This document shows positions 1 to 8,555 of a stretch of 19,659 bases of DNA, piece after piece. The notes under the pieces are model-generated. The model was not told where the DNA came from. It worked only from the letters and a program-made list of their open reading frames with translations, and ran no database searches. Both the position numbers and the translations under genes were made by a program. The first letter of the stretch is position 1. Every line of letters begins with the position of its first letter. The DNA comes from Sphaerosporella brunnea (taxonomy: Eukaryota; Ascomycota; Pezizomycetes; Pezizales; Pyronemataceae), in the NCBI GenBank assembly GCA_008704415.1, contig VXIS01000536.1, forward strand, positions 1 through 19,659. Direction: 5' to 3'.

Positions 1-803
1 CTCTGTCTACCAGAGTGTCGTGGAATTGAACTCAGGACCTTAAGAAACTAAATCCTAAACAATAGAATTTTAAGGGCTATTCTGTCGGGTGGACACTGAT
101 GGTTCTTGTTCGCTGAAGATAAAGGGGTTCGCTGGGCGGAAGCAATCCTACTTATAGTAGGAAGCCGCTCCAGAGACTACCGTCTCCCTGAGTAATACTC
201 AGCCTTCACTCCTTGCTTCGGCTTTCCGACAGTCTCTACGACTGTGGGCGTCAAGGCGCGCACAGAGATCGCCCCACCTTCCTATGACTCACTCTTTGAT
301 TTCAAATCATGAGTCATAGACATGGGTCACACACGGAATACCCCTCTCCGGGATCGTATCCTCGTGCTACAGGTAGATGCTCAGCCCCATTGGCTCCATC
401 TCCCGATCTTCTGCATCGCATGCCTTACGCGACAACCATACTTACTATGGAGGTTCTAGGTCGAGCGATTCTTCCCGTCGTCGGCTCAACTCCTTCCGGT
501 TGATCACTCCTGACCCCTCCGATCGTCATGCCAGTTCCCGGAACAGGTAGGTCAACGAAGATATCTCGGAAGAGCTCTGACAATAGCCTATACTACTGTC
601 ATCTCCAAATCGGGTTCTCTTCTCAGATAGCGTCCTATCTGAGGCACCCGATCTCCGAGTTCTTCCATAGTGTCTTTCAAGCTAGCTACTATGATCCGGA
701 GCCACCCGGCTATCACGTGCCCTTGAAGAGATCACTATGCAGACTCTATTCTATTCCCTAGCTGACTACTAAGAGCACATGTCACGTGACCATACCCGTG
801 ACA
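1..803 (-). mobile_element. LTR of Ty3/gypsy chromovirus family, reverse orientation, cut by window edge
   Basis: Read on the minus strand, this begins TGTCACGGGTATGGTCACGT at 803 and follows the 5' and 3' LTRs of the chromovirus at 11851-18863 almost to their U5 end. About 10 bp of U5 lie outside the window. Conserved landmarks are two CACGTG hexamers (714-719, 783-788), a TATAAG core promoter (minus strand, 151-156) and a GAGTTCAATTCC box (minus strand, 22-33). The sequence beyond 803 is not purine-rich as a polypurine tract would be, so this is a solo LTR or the 5' LTR of an element extending left of the window, not a 3' LTR. It seems to have inserted beside or into the transposase remnant at 804-1016. 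Confidence 0.93.
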
Positions 804-1016
804 ATACGCCGCCAATACCAGGGCAAAAAGGCCGCAAAGACAAACCGAAGAGTAATCACCAAAGCGAGAGTTATTACCAGCGCCGAACTCATGAGGATTC
901 GTGAAGAGAAATTGGAGAAAGAGCGGCTTGTGGGTGTGCGGGCAGCTGCCAGAGCCGCAAAAAAAAAAACTACCCTCCACGCACCTAAGGTACAAACACC
1001 TGTGGTCTACTTCTAA
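804..1016 (+). pseudogene. Probable C-terminal remnant of a pogo/Fot1-like transposase
   Basis: An open frame of about 70 codons starts at the LTR boundary and ends at a TAA at 1014-1016. The nominal ATG at 786 lies inside the LTR, so it is not a native start. The residues are strongly basic and helical, with a segment like RRVITKARVITSAE followed by a charged run RIREEKLEKERL and an alanine/lysine tail. This resembles the basic tails of fungal DDE_1 (pogo/Fot1/Tan) transposases from my memory of the family. No catalytic motif is present because the rest is missing, presumably displaced by the LTR insertion. Alternatively it could be the tail of an unrelated DNA-binding protein. Confidence 0.35.
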
Positions 1017-1870
1017 ACCGTCGCTCACCTCTTAAACACCCTCGCTAATAATCTAAAAGGTGGCTGCTGGGTCTTCTACAGCAGAGGGAGAATTGCCGCA
1101 AGCCAACCCTAACCCAAAGGGAAAGCGTAAGGAGAAAGGACAAAAAGTACACCACAATTCCTCACACTTGCGCTTGCATCTCCCAGTCATTGGTTGACCA
1201 ACCTGTCATAGAAACAACTCCTTTTAGCCATCCCCTCCGCATTTCAGGGGGATGGTAGTGGCTCCCAGAGCGATAACCACCCCATACCCAAAACCCCTGC
1301 TGCGCAGCGCAACCAGCCTGCAAAGCCCAACAAGGTACACTCCAAATTCATTTTTAGTATTCTCTCTAACATGCTGAGTAGTCTGAGCTACATGTTGCGC
1401 GGTCTGTTGGGGGTAGCGAGGGTCCTTCTGGTGGTACCGGGACCGAGGCTGAGAGAGAAAATATGAACGATATTTTCGCCGCTCCCATTTTATCTTCTCG
1501 GCGCCAATACCATCTGTTGCCACCCACCCTTAGTACCCCATCCAGACCAAACCCCAGGCTTCCTGATAGGCCGCTGGGAATGGCTCTTCGCTCTAGGAGG
1601 CAACCAGGTAGTGGTGGTAATGGTGGAGAAGGTTCTAGCGGGTTTTAGGGACACAATTCAGTCTTTTGGAGGGACAAGGGGTGTTTGTGAAGTCTTACTA
1701 TTGTTTCCTTTTATGTGGATGTGCTGCTTTTTGAGTTTTATAGCAATTGGATAGTTCGTTGTCGCGGAATCGTGATTTCAAGTGGGGCGCCGCAAGCGTG
1801 GATGGGTGTCCGGGATCCTTGTCATAGCCGACTTCCGGGTAATATACGTTAGTCTGTTGATCCAACCGTA
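1017..1870. other. Stretch without a recognisable gene
   Basis: Only short ORFs of 60-100 codons on both strands, with no recognisable motif and no promoter or intron pattern that would favour one. It may include the tail of the pogo-like element before it, but I could not find its terminal repeat. At 1852-1871 it carries a 20-bp sequence that recurs at 3894-3913 on the far side of the Tc1 element. Confidence 0.5.
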
Positions 1871-1910
1871 CTCCGGCGGCCGAGCGCCAAGATCCGAATT
1901 TTCTGATTGG
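1871..1910 (+). repeat. Left terminal inverted repeat of Tc1 element
   Basis: 40 bp, exact reverse complement of 3837-3876. Preceded by TA at 1869-1870. Contains GATCCGAATTTTCTGATTGG, i.e. a CCAAT box on the opposite strand. Confidence 0.97.
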
Positions 1911-1942
1911 TCCACACATCAAAAAAATCGCAAAAAAGAAAT

Positions 1943-3509
1943 TTAACCGTGAAAGTGATTGTTCCCATTGTTCTGAATAACAAGCTCGCACTTTTGATGA
2001 AAATCATCACATAACCCCTCAATTAACGTGTGTGGCAGCGTGTCCCAGGTCTCCATCAGAGTGTTCTAGCCAATTAGCGACGCGTAGAGAGGCAGCAAGA
2101 GGTGGAGGGGTCTTGCCTTGGCCTTTTCAATTGCGTCTTTGCTGGCACCGGTAACGTGGTAGCTGCTTACATTGTCCTAGGTGGGTTGAAGGTCAGCAGA
2201 GTCGACAAAGCAACCGGTGGACGTGTAAAACGCGCCGAGCCGGACATAAACTGCGCCGAGCCATGCACAGAATGTGCGGGATGAGGGACGGACCTTCTCA
2301 TAAACCCAGCACCTCTCAATCTCATTGAGATCTGGGGACTTAGCGGGCCAGTCAAACGTCTTGATGTGCATAGCGGCACGGTCCTCTAACTCAATAACTC
2401 GTGCCGTCTGATGAGAAGGGGCGTTGTCCTTCACCAGCCAAACAGTGTCGTCGCCTGTTAATTCCAACAAGCGGGGCTGGAGAACCTCTCGGATCCAACG
2501 ATAAAGAATAGGACGCAAATATTGCTCCCTATATGCCACCCAATTGATGCTGTCTTTTGTGGGTGAGGGATCTGGTAGCTTGTTCACCTTGTATACCTGA
2601 GTGGTGTTGCGATGGCGGCGTTTGCGGCGGCCTGTGCGTCCCTCCTCTTTATTCGTTCGGTCAATTTGGGCATTGACCTCGGCTACGTGCTGGCTTTCCG
2701 CGGAACCAGGCACAGCAGCAAGTGCGATCCGCTTGCGTGCTCGTTTTTGACGTTCTTCCTCTACCAGCCGTGCGGTTTCGACGTTGCGCTTCTTACTCCC
2801 CTCGGTTGTCTTGGGATAGATATAGCCGGATGCTTTTCCAACAAGACAGTTGATGGCCGACGTAAACATAACTCTCTCCCAGAGCTTCACCCTCTGTGTC
2901 CTTCTTAGAACGCGGGCATACTCAACGGTTTCCATCTTTATAACGCGTCTGTCGTTGAGGCCGCCGATGTGTGTTGAATTCAACCCACATTTCGTTCGTA
3001 AAAACAATACGAATCAGCTCAATCGTGAGACCAAGCTTTGCAAGGACGACACAATCCTTCATCATCTTTTCAGTCAGTGCCGGCTTCGAGGGCGCTACGT
3101 AGCGGTAGAGATTGTTCCCATGAAAGATTCTCTCCAAGGTAGAACGGGCAATGTGGATATCCAGCTCCTTCGCAACCTCTGGCCACGTCATATTACGGTG
3201 GATGGCATCGCTCGTCGCAAGCGTTATAAGCTCTTTGGCTGTGTCGGAATGTAGTGGGATTTTTTCCTGTGCTGCAGCACCATTTTTCTTTTCATCGTGC
3301 CCTACAAGACAAGCATGCACTTGCATGAAGCTTGCTCCTGGGCCGGCTCTCTTTTGCGCTCTTGCAACCATCTCTCTTGCTGAGTGAGGATTGATGCCCG
3401 TCTCGGCGCCAATTTCTGGCCATATTTTGCTTATGTAGTAATGAAGCGTGAGGATGCTTGCTCAGAGTTCAATTGGAATCCTCTTTCCATGCTCGCCTCG
3501 CTTTTTGTC
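1943..3509 (-). pseudogene. Tc1/IS630-type DDE transposase, inactivated
   Basis: Tc1/IS630 transposases bind the terminal repeats and cut and paste the element. The frame can be followed on the minus strand from about 3509 (an N-terminal helix-turn-helix part ending near TGINPHSAREMV) to a TAA at 1943-1945, about 500 codons, which suits the fungal family. Seen: WPEVAKELDI in the second DNA-binding half, VFTNEMWVEF around the first catalytic position, WLVKDNAPSHQ at the second, and WPAKSPDLNEIERCW at the third. The C-terminal tail ETWDTLP...CELVIQNNGNN is at 1943-2050. Lesions: an in-frame TGA at 3462-3464, the first catalytic Asp replaced by Asn (AAC, 2994-2996), a frameshift near 2922-2928, a disrupted stretch about 2165-2285 with a short duplication, and a TAG just before the tail. 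The call to family is firm; the exact start codon is not resolved. Confidence 0.92.
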
Positions 3510-3603
3510 TCAAGATTTTGGCCGGGGCGGTAAGTCTGATAGGTCTCAAGTGCGAGCTGTAGTTCCCGCTGGTTTTGGCGTAAGCGGTCGGTGTTCCATG
3601 GGG

Positions 3604-3658
3604 GTGATGTTGAGATTGTTAAGGCTGTGATGTTGAGATTGTTGAGTCGGTGATGTTA
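3604..3658 (+). repeat. 23-bp tandem repeat, two and a half copies
   Basis: The unit GTGATGTTGAGATTGTT plus six variable bases occurs at 3604-3626 and 3627-3649, and a partial third copy starts at 3650. It lies inside the Tc1 element between the transposase start and the right terminal repeat, so it could be a subterminal transposase-binding array (inference). Confidence 0.75.
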
Positions 3659-3836
3659 AACATCCCGCGTTGCCACACAATGATATCATCAGCCACCTCC
3701 TACTCCTCCCACTCTCCCCCCAACTACCCTTTAGGACGCGTTTTTGGCTACGATTTTTATTGCAAGCAGGAGCTTCTAATTTACAAAGAATTTTGACCGT
3801 CGGGGTTTTTTTTTTCACGGTTTTTTGTTCTGCCAG

Positions 3837-3876
3837 CCAATCAGAAAATTCGGATCTTGGCGCTCGGCCGCCGGAG
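3837..3876 (-). repeat. Right terminal inverted repeat of Tc1 element
   Basis: 40 bp, exact reverse complement of 1871-1910. Followed by TA at 3877-3878. It lies upstream of the transposase start and includes CCAATCAG, so it could also act as the transposase promoter region (inference). Confidence 0.97.
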
Positions 3877-3878
3877 TA

Positions 3879-4677
3879 CAAGGCAAGAAAAGCGTCTATT
3901 GATCTAACTGTACACGTCCTATTTATGCCATCTAGAAAAGCACAAACCCTCCTTGCAAAGTGCTATAGGAGGGTTGCATTCCCATTGTGCAAGCTTAGGA
4001 CGTTGCCTTCCATTGCGTTGACCCGTTCGAAAATCACACCGGCAGACTGCACACTCCTTCTGCTTTGTAATTTTGATAAGGTTGTAACTGAAACTAGTTT
4101 ACGGCTACTGCCCAGACGATGGCTGCTGACTGGTTGACAGCCGCTGGCTGAGGTCACTACTCTCGGTAGGTAGATCCTCACCGTTTTTCTTTTGTACTTC
4201 GTCTTCAGCGGTTGCTAAGTCTTTGAGGGTGAAAGGCTGTTTACGATCTTGAGGCGAAACTTGTCAGCAGAATAATCACAACCAAGGTCATAGCATATAT
4301 CCCCACTGTTAATACCTACGACGAAGGTGGCGTGTTGTACAAGTCGTAAAAGGATGTGAGCGTTGACCAGTGAGACGTCAAGAAGAAAGAAGAACAAGCT
4401 CAACCAGTTACATCATAAGCGCTGGTAGGTGGTGTAAGTTGCACACCTCTGATCAGCTAAGTCGACACCATTCATGTGGTGATTGTAATTATCGAGATAC
4501 AGTAGGTATAAAAAGGGCTTTGCGGTTGCTGTTGTCACGGCGCGAGTTTGGATGGAGTTTTCCGACTAAGCTACCGGCTTTTACTCTCGATGGAATCGGC
4601 TAGAACTCTCAGATCTAAGACTTCAAAGGATGCTGATTCATTTGCTGTTCTCAGATTTTTCCCCCCCCGTGGATATT
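3879..4677. other. Stretch without a recognisable gene
   Basis: Flank of the Tc1 element. The ORFs here are short, and one runs through the terminal repeat so cannot be native. The only features I can point to are a direct repeat at 3894-3913, a TATA box near 4507, and a short ORF beginning at 4590. I see no homology to the piggyBac transposase that resumes at 5049. Confidence 0.5.
4507..4515 (+). promoter_or_regulatory. TATA box candidate
   Basis: TATAAAAAG at 4507-4515, preceded by mixed sequence and followed 75 bp later by an ATG at 4590 that opens a short frame. Spacing is plausible for a fungal core promoter. No other support. Confidence 0.3.
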
Positions 4678-4727
4678 TGTCACGTGGTGAGGTTCGGAAG
4701 TGGGGGTTGTTGTTTGTGGTGTCGTGA
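4590..4727 (+). pseudogene. Short ORF possibly cut by a solo LTR; unknown
   Basis: A 45-codon frame opens at ATG 4590, downstream of the TATA box at 4507. Its first 29 codons are hydrophilic then aromatic/proline-rich (RSKTSKDADSFAVLRFFPP). After 4678 it runs into the putative LTR, so the remaining codons would not be native. I do not recognise it. It may be the 5' stub of a gene or an accidental frame; a stretch of C residues (about 4661-4668) inside it makes accidental openness plausible. Confidence 0.2.
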
Positions 4728-5048
4728 TGAGGCTCTGTAGGGAGGCTCGGTGGGGTGGCTCCGAGCCGAGGTTATGTTCGGCTACCACGTGGCGCGGCGC
4801 ACCGCAGTCACGTGATTGCTATAAGGGGCCTTTGCTTTCGCTTTGTTGTTGTTTTCCTTTCCTCTTTACTGAACCTTCGTATGTCAACTCGAGTACCTTC
4901 GTTCCAATCTGAATTCTGACCGTGCGCGTCGCGCCTGTCGTCCTGCCTCTGGATCTCGTCCCTGCTCTCATTCCTGAACCCGTCCGGTAACCCTTTGTAC
5001 GCGAGTACCTTGGGCCCCTCCAGTCTGTCCCCGACCCTCTCCGTTACA
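4678..5048 (+). mobile_element. Putative solo LTR of a second retroelement family, 371 bp
   Basis: It starts TGTCACGTG and ends CCGTTACA, the same kind of termini (TGTCACG...GTTACA) as the chromovirus LTRs. Inside are three CACGTG hexamers (4681-4686, 4786-4791, 4809-4814), a TATAAGGGG core promoter at 4820-4828 and a long pyrimidine-rich stretch after it, which is U3-R-U5-like. The right boundary coincides with the point where piggyBac transposase homology stops (right after its FGDS residues), supporting an insertion there. Against it: the 5 bp either side (ATATT and GCTGT) are not a target duplication, and no piggyBac sequence resumes on the left. It could instead be a host promoter and leader. 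Confidence 0.4.
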
Positions 5049-6285
5049 GCTGTCACCAAAGATCTGTCTCACCCTTAAAGCGTTGGTACTTGTAGTACGT
5101 GGCATTCTGCGGTTACTCAATGTAACCTCATTCCATAGATGTACAGTGGTCAGGAAGCGGACTATGTTGTTGTCTTCCCACCGGATCGCTGGAACTTTGC
5201 TCTCAGGGGTTGTCTGATGGACAACTTGTCCATTCAATGTATACCATGCACTCTTAAGATCGGACTTAAGCTCGTTAGGAAACCCGGCTGAGTTGATGCG
5301 TACCGTACCGCAGCCACCCACAGCACGTTGACGCAGAAGAGGAAGCAAAGGGACTGTCATAATTGCGTTATCCATGTAGACGGTGTGACGGCGGCTAGTA
5401 TCCAGGACATCGCAAAGTTGGAGAATTGCAGGTCCGGTTGGGGTGAGATCCTTGTGACGCTTCAGCTCAGTGATTCCTTCTACTCGAGATGTGAATAGCT
5501 AGTTCAAGCTGTATCAAGCATCACATAGAGTAAGGATTTTGTATTCGCAGGGAATCTGCTTACTCTTCATACGGATAGTATGAATAGACCAACCGTAGCA
5601 CTTCACCATCATCTCATCGGTGGAAACATGAGTGCTTGGGCGATAGAGCTCTTAACTTCGTCTTCGTAGATGAGAGGAGAAAGGGGCAAACTTCTTCCAC
5701 CAGTCTTTGCGTGGGAGTGGCTCGGCGCTAGCGGTGGGGTGTGAAATATGAAGATAGCGTTTGATCTAACAATAGCAGAGCTGACTTGCTCAGGATGCTA
5801 CCACATTTGAAGGAACAATAGCGAGAGCGAGATGGAAGTCATATTAAACCCATAAGAATCGTTGCACTGATGAAGTGCTTAAGCTTTGCTATGTCAATGG
5901 GCTTCCATTTCTGCTGACGAAGTCCACTCGCTGTCTCTCTCGCTGTTGCTGTTGCTGTCGCTGTTGCTCTCACTCCAGCATACGCGTTGGTTGCCTCCAC
6001 GATCCGTTGTAGTATTTCATCGCAAAATAGCGAGAAAAATGCAATTGGTGTCAACGCCGTATTTTCAAGAATACAGGGCTCAGCCACATGTTCGGGTACC
6101 GGGTAATGAAAAGGAACAAAAGTCTCGGCAAGCAGAGTGGTGAACTTGGTGGTGGACTCGGCAACGGACACGGCCGCGGACTCGGCGGTGGACTCGACGA
6201 CGGACTCTGCAGTCTTTAACTTGATCTTTTTTGTTTGTGTGGAGGCGCGTTTCTTGAGGCTTCGACGAGCAGCTTGCGAGGACAT
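5049..6285 (-). pseudogene. piggyBac-type (DDE_Tnp_1_7) transposase, truncated and frameshifted
   Basis: piggyBac transposases excise and insert elements at TTAA sites through a DDD catalytic core. The minus-strand start is ATG at 6283-6285. An N-terminal low-complexity region rich in VES/AES repeats is followed by LKHFISATILMGLI, the usual entry to the catalytic fold (open to 5839). From 5838 to 5376 the homology continues but is broken by stops and frame changes: I can still read THVSTDEMMVKCYGW with its catalytic Asp, then SRVEGITELKRHKDLTPTG. From 5375 the frame is open again: VYMDNA (second Asp), CGTVRINSAGFPNELK, IRWEDNNIVRFLTTVH and LSNRRMPRTTSTN. Homology stops at FGDS (5049-5060), so the last catalytic Asp and the cysteine-rich tail are missing, replaced by the LTR-like block 4678-5048. 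I found no terminal repeats or TTAA duplication. Confidence 0.87.
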
Positions 6286-6318
6286 TTGGTAGTAGGCATC
6301 TGTCGGAGCTGCTATGGG

Positions 6319-6478
6319 AGCGTTGTCAGCCTAGGAGCAGCTATGGAAGCGTATATGGGAGCGTATACAGACCCGTATACAACCTCGAACTCGGCAGCGG
6401 ACTTGGTGGTGGACTCAGTGGTGGATTCAGCGGCAGCGTTGTCGGCCTAGGAGTAGCTATGGGAGCATATATAGGAGC
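6319..6478 (+). repeat. Imperfect direct repeat, period about 116 bp
   Basis: AGCGTTGTCAGCCTAGGAGC at 6319 recurs with few changes at 6435, in both cases followed by AGCTATGG(A/G)AG and a GTATAT or ATATAT run. The sequence to about 6545 keeps reusing ACGGATAGGCC and GAGCTGAC modules. The block sits just upstream of the piggyBac transposase start (minus strand) and shares the GGTGGACTC module with the codons for its VES repeats. Confidence 0.6.
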
Positions 6479-6558
6479 TGACGGATAGGCCGACTAAGAG
6501 GCGACTGGGAGCTCACGGATAGGCCTAGTAAGAGCTGACTGAAAGCTCACGGATGACT

Positions 6559-6713
6559 GTCACAGACACCCCTACACTTCAACTACGGTAAAGTATATCT
6601 ATATAGGGTGAAGCCTTTACAACACTGTAACCGCTACGGCTTCTGCCCAGCCACTGATCCCACTACCGCAAAGCTAACCGTTTGAGGCATCACCGCCCAC
6701 AACCTTACCTTTT
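6559..6713 (+). repeat. Promoter-like direct repeat, copy 1
   Basis: About 155 bp similar to 7877-8033. In the conserved core GTGAAGCCTTTAC...CACTGTAACCGCTACGGCTTCTGCC the two copies lie exactly 1320 bp apart. It holds a TATA run (AAGTATATCTATATAG near 6590-6605) and is followed by a C-rich leader, so it reads like a fungal core promoter plus 5' untranslated region. A degenerate form of the palindrome seen in copy 2 lies just before the TATA run. Confidence 0.85.
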
Positions 6714-6883
6714 GCTTCCTAGCTCCATCAACGCTGATTGCCTTAGCCATATCCATTGCCCACCATCGGTCGTCTCCACCCTTCTCTAGCTGTAGCCGCA
6801 CTGCTGCGGCATCGCGATCACGCTTGCGATCCCTGACCCTTAGCAATGTCATCCCTCTGCCCTTGATGTTGTCCTATTCCCAC

Positions 6884-7075
6884 CATCGTCACTCCCAGCC
6901 AGTGTAACGCGCATCGCATCGTCACTTCCAGTCTCCCAGCCATCGTCACTGCCAGCCGTCGTTACTGCCAGCCATCGTCTCTCTCAGCCGTCGTCACTGC
7001 CAGCCGTCGTCACTGCCAGCCATCGTCACTGCCAGCCGTCGTCACTCCCAGCCGTCGTCACTCCCAGCGGCAATT
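6884..7075 (+). repeat. 16-bp minisatellite, CACTGCCAGCCGTCGT type
   Basis: The unit CACTGCCAGCC(G/A)TCGT repeats with period 16; the last five copies are almost perfect and the earlier ones degenerate. The unit contains CGTCACTGCC, one or two changes from the dispersed decamer TGTCACTACC found downstream, so both may come from one repeat family. It lies between promoter-like repeat copy 1 and the frame at 7093. Confidence 0.85.
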
Positions 7076-7092
7076 ACGCGTCACTACCATCC

Positions 7093-7839
7093 ATGCCTGA
7101 TCAGCAGAAACCTGAGCGTTGGTGCCACAGGAGCAACAAACATCGATTCGTAACCGTTTTACCCAAACCTGGTGGGAATTGTCACCGCTGCCACGCAGGA
7201 GAAGTCCGTCGTGGGCATGAAACAGCCATGCAGTGGCTCCAGAGTAGTAACACTACAGCATGCACTGTTCGAAGGGTCCGTCTCTACAACTGTTTGTCAC
7301 TACCAGATACTGACCAGCTTGCTTGTCACTACCAGATGCGTAACACTCCTCCCAGGGTTTTGACTGAGTTTCCCATTGTCGATGATATCGAATCATTCAG
7401 AGCTATACTTGGAGCAATTTTTAGCATGCAAGGCTTATACCCAGAACATAGCCCTTTCGAAATAGACGACAAAAACCTCGCTCCTGAGGTCAACCCTACG
7501 GTATATCCAATCTACGCCGGGAAATGGCAACTGGCTGGCCACTGTCAGCTCTACCTCTATGGTGACGATCTTCCATGTGATGTATCCAATCGGTTGGAAA
7601 CGCTCATGGATGTTGTGGACCCAAAAGAAACAGTGCGGGAAATTGCCTACTCCGTGATGTGCGAGATTCCGGATAGTGACCAATTCGCCTATGTCCATGC
7701 CACCACGACTATTTTGGATAACGGTTTTACAGTCCATTTTGTCTGCTTCTCTGATCTTGCAAGCAGGGATAAGTGCAATCCGGAACGGGACACGCCCTGG
7801 GCGAATTCCTCGACAAGGAAACAGCAGAATGCGTGTTGA
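7093..7839 (+). CDS. Unrecognised protein, first tandem unit
   Basis: Open frame of 248 codons downstream of promoter-like repeat 1. I do not recognise a domain. The first ~85 residues look like translated repeat/leader sequence (cysteine/histidine scatter, two decamer copies read as CHYQ). From about residue 88 (after TCCTCCCAG at 7347-7355) the composition becomes ordinary for a globular acidic protein, e.g. FPIVDDIESFRAILGAIF and YPIYAGKWQLAGHCQLYLYG. TCCTCCCAG/GGTT also occurs in the second unit (8528-8540) and looks like a 3' splice site, so the true coding exon may begin near 7356 with an upstream leader intron (inference). It ends at TGA 7837-7839, just before promoter-like repeat 2. 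No membrane span or signal peptide is evident. Confidence 0.35.
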   Translation: MPDQQKPERWCHRSNKHRFVTVLPKPGGNCHRCHAGEVRRGHETAMQWLQSSNTTACTVRRVRLYNCLSLPDTDQLACHYQMRNTPPRVLTEFPIVDDIESFRAILGAIFSMQGLYPEHSPFEIDDKNLAPEVNPTVYPIYAGKWQLAGHCQLYLYGDDLPCDVSNRLETLMDVVDPKETVREIAYSVMCEIPDSDQFAYVHATTTILDNGFTVHFVCFSDLASRDKCNPERDTPWANSSTRKQQNAC

Positions 7840-7876
7840 TTCCGGTTGCTCAATTGCTATTTCTGTCACTAAAATT

Positions 7877-8033
7877 GCCACAGACACACCTTCACTTTAA
7901 CTACGTTAAAGTATATATATATATAGAGTGAAGCCTTTACGACACTGTAACCGCTACGGCTTCTGCCAAGCCTTGGAACCCACTACTGCCAAGCTAACTG
8001 TTTGAGGCATTTCCGCTTCACACTTTTGCTTCT
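7877..8033 (+). repeat. Promoter-like direct repeat, copy 2
   Basis: Second copy of 6559-6713, following 38 bp after the first unit's stop codon. It contains the 19-bp palindrome ACTTTAACTACGTTAAAGT (7894-7912), then a TATATATATATATA run and GAGTGAAGCC. The CTTCACTTT...AGAGTGAAG pair forms a wider inverted repeat around the TATA run. Probable promoter of the second unit. Confidence 0.85.
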
Positions 8034-8555
8034 CTGCAACGTTCTCCGTCTCAACTAACCTCCACCAGCATGGTCAGCGCCTTCTAAACCTCATCAATCG
8101 TCTTCGCCGAATCTGCTAACTATATTGACCCCAGCATCAACCCCCCACGCCTACAGTCCTCATGATCTCGCCCACGATGTCTCCTCTCCTGAAAATTACC
8201 GCGTCACTCGTCTCCATCTACCTACACCGCAGCTCTCCAATCCGTTGCGTGCTTGATTGCCTTATCGCTCCCACCCCTCAAGTCACCACCGCTCTAAATG
8301 TCCAACGCGTCATTGTCACTACCGCTCCATATGTCCTACGCATTTACTCGATCATCCTTTGACTTCTCCCTCAGAGGCTAATTGCTGCCGTCGGCTCTTA
8401 CCCCCTTTTCACTTCTCGAAACGCAAACCAGCATTCCACCATCTCCATAAGTGTAAACCTCGCAGGCACCCGCTTCTCTGCCTCCTCCTCCTGGGCTGCT
8501 GCTGTCACTACCTCCGGCTTCTCTACGTCCTCCCAGGGTTGATCGCAAATGTCGT
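8034..8555 (+). other. C-rich leader of the second unit, no clear gene
   Basis: Pyrimidine-rich sequence between promoter-like repeat 2 and the frame at 8556. It contains a 27-bp near-duplicate pair, GTCA(C)(C/T)ACCGCTC... at 8282-8308 and 8315-8341, and AATTACCGCGTCACT (8193) that echoes AATTACGCGTCACT before the first unit's frame. TCCTCCCAGGGTT at 8528-8540 matches the first unit (7347-7359) and may be a leader-intron 3' splice site. Confidence 0.5.

Larger units (their letters stand above)
1871..3876 (-). mobile_element. Complete Tc1/mariner (IS630) family DNA transposon, 2006 bp
   Basis: The two ends are a perfect 40-bp inverted repeat (outer bases CTCCGGCGGCCGAGCGCCAA...). Each is flanked directly by TA (1869-1870 and 3877-3878), the target duplication diagnostic for the Tc1/mariner superfamily. 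A DDE transposase on the minus strand occupies the inside. Inner flanks are A/T-rich with a shared ACCGTGAAA segment in matching orientation. The ends look able to be recognised and mobilised, but the transposase has several disabling lesions, so the copy would need a helper transposase in trans. Confidence 0.94.

Noticed and set aside
2612..3254. Plus-strand frames of about 100-134 codons inside the Tc1 element
   Set aside because: They are antisense shadows of the minus-strand transposase, whose motifs are clear.
3670..4137. 155-codon plus-strand frame
   Set aside because: It runs through the right terminal inverted repeat and out of the Tc1 element, so it cannot be a native gene.
6634..6852. 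72-codon minus-strand ORF (basic, WW-containing)
   Set aside because: It overlaps promoter-like repeat copy 1, is not conserved in copy 2, and no motif is recognised.
6884..7075. CRISPR-like array
   Set aside because: The 16-bp unit is tandem with no unique spacers, and the genome is eukaryotic.
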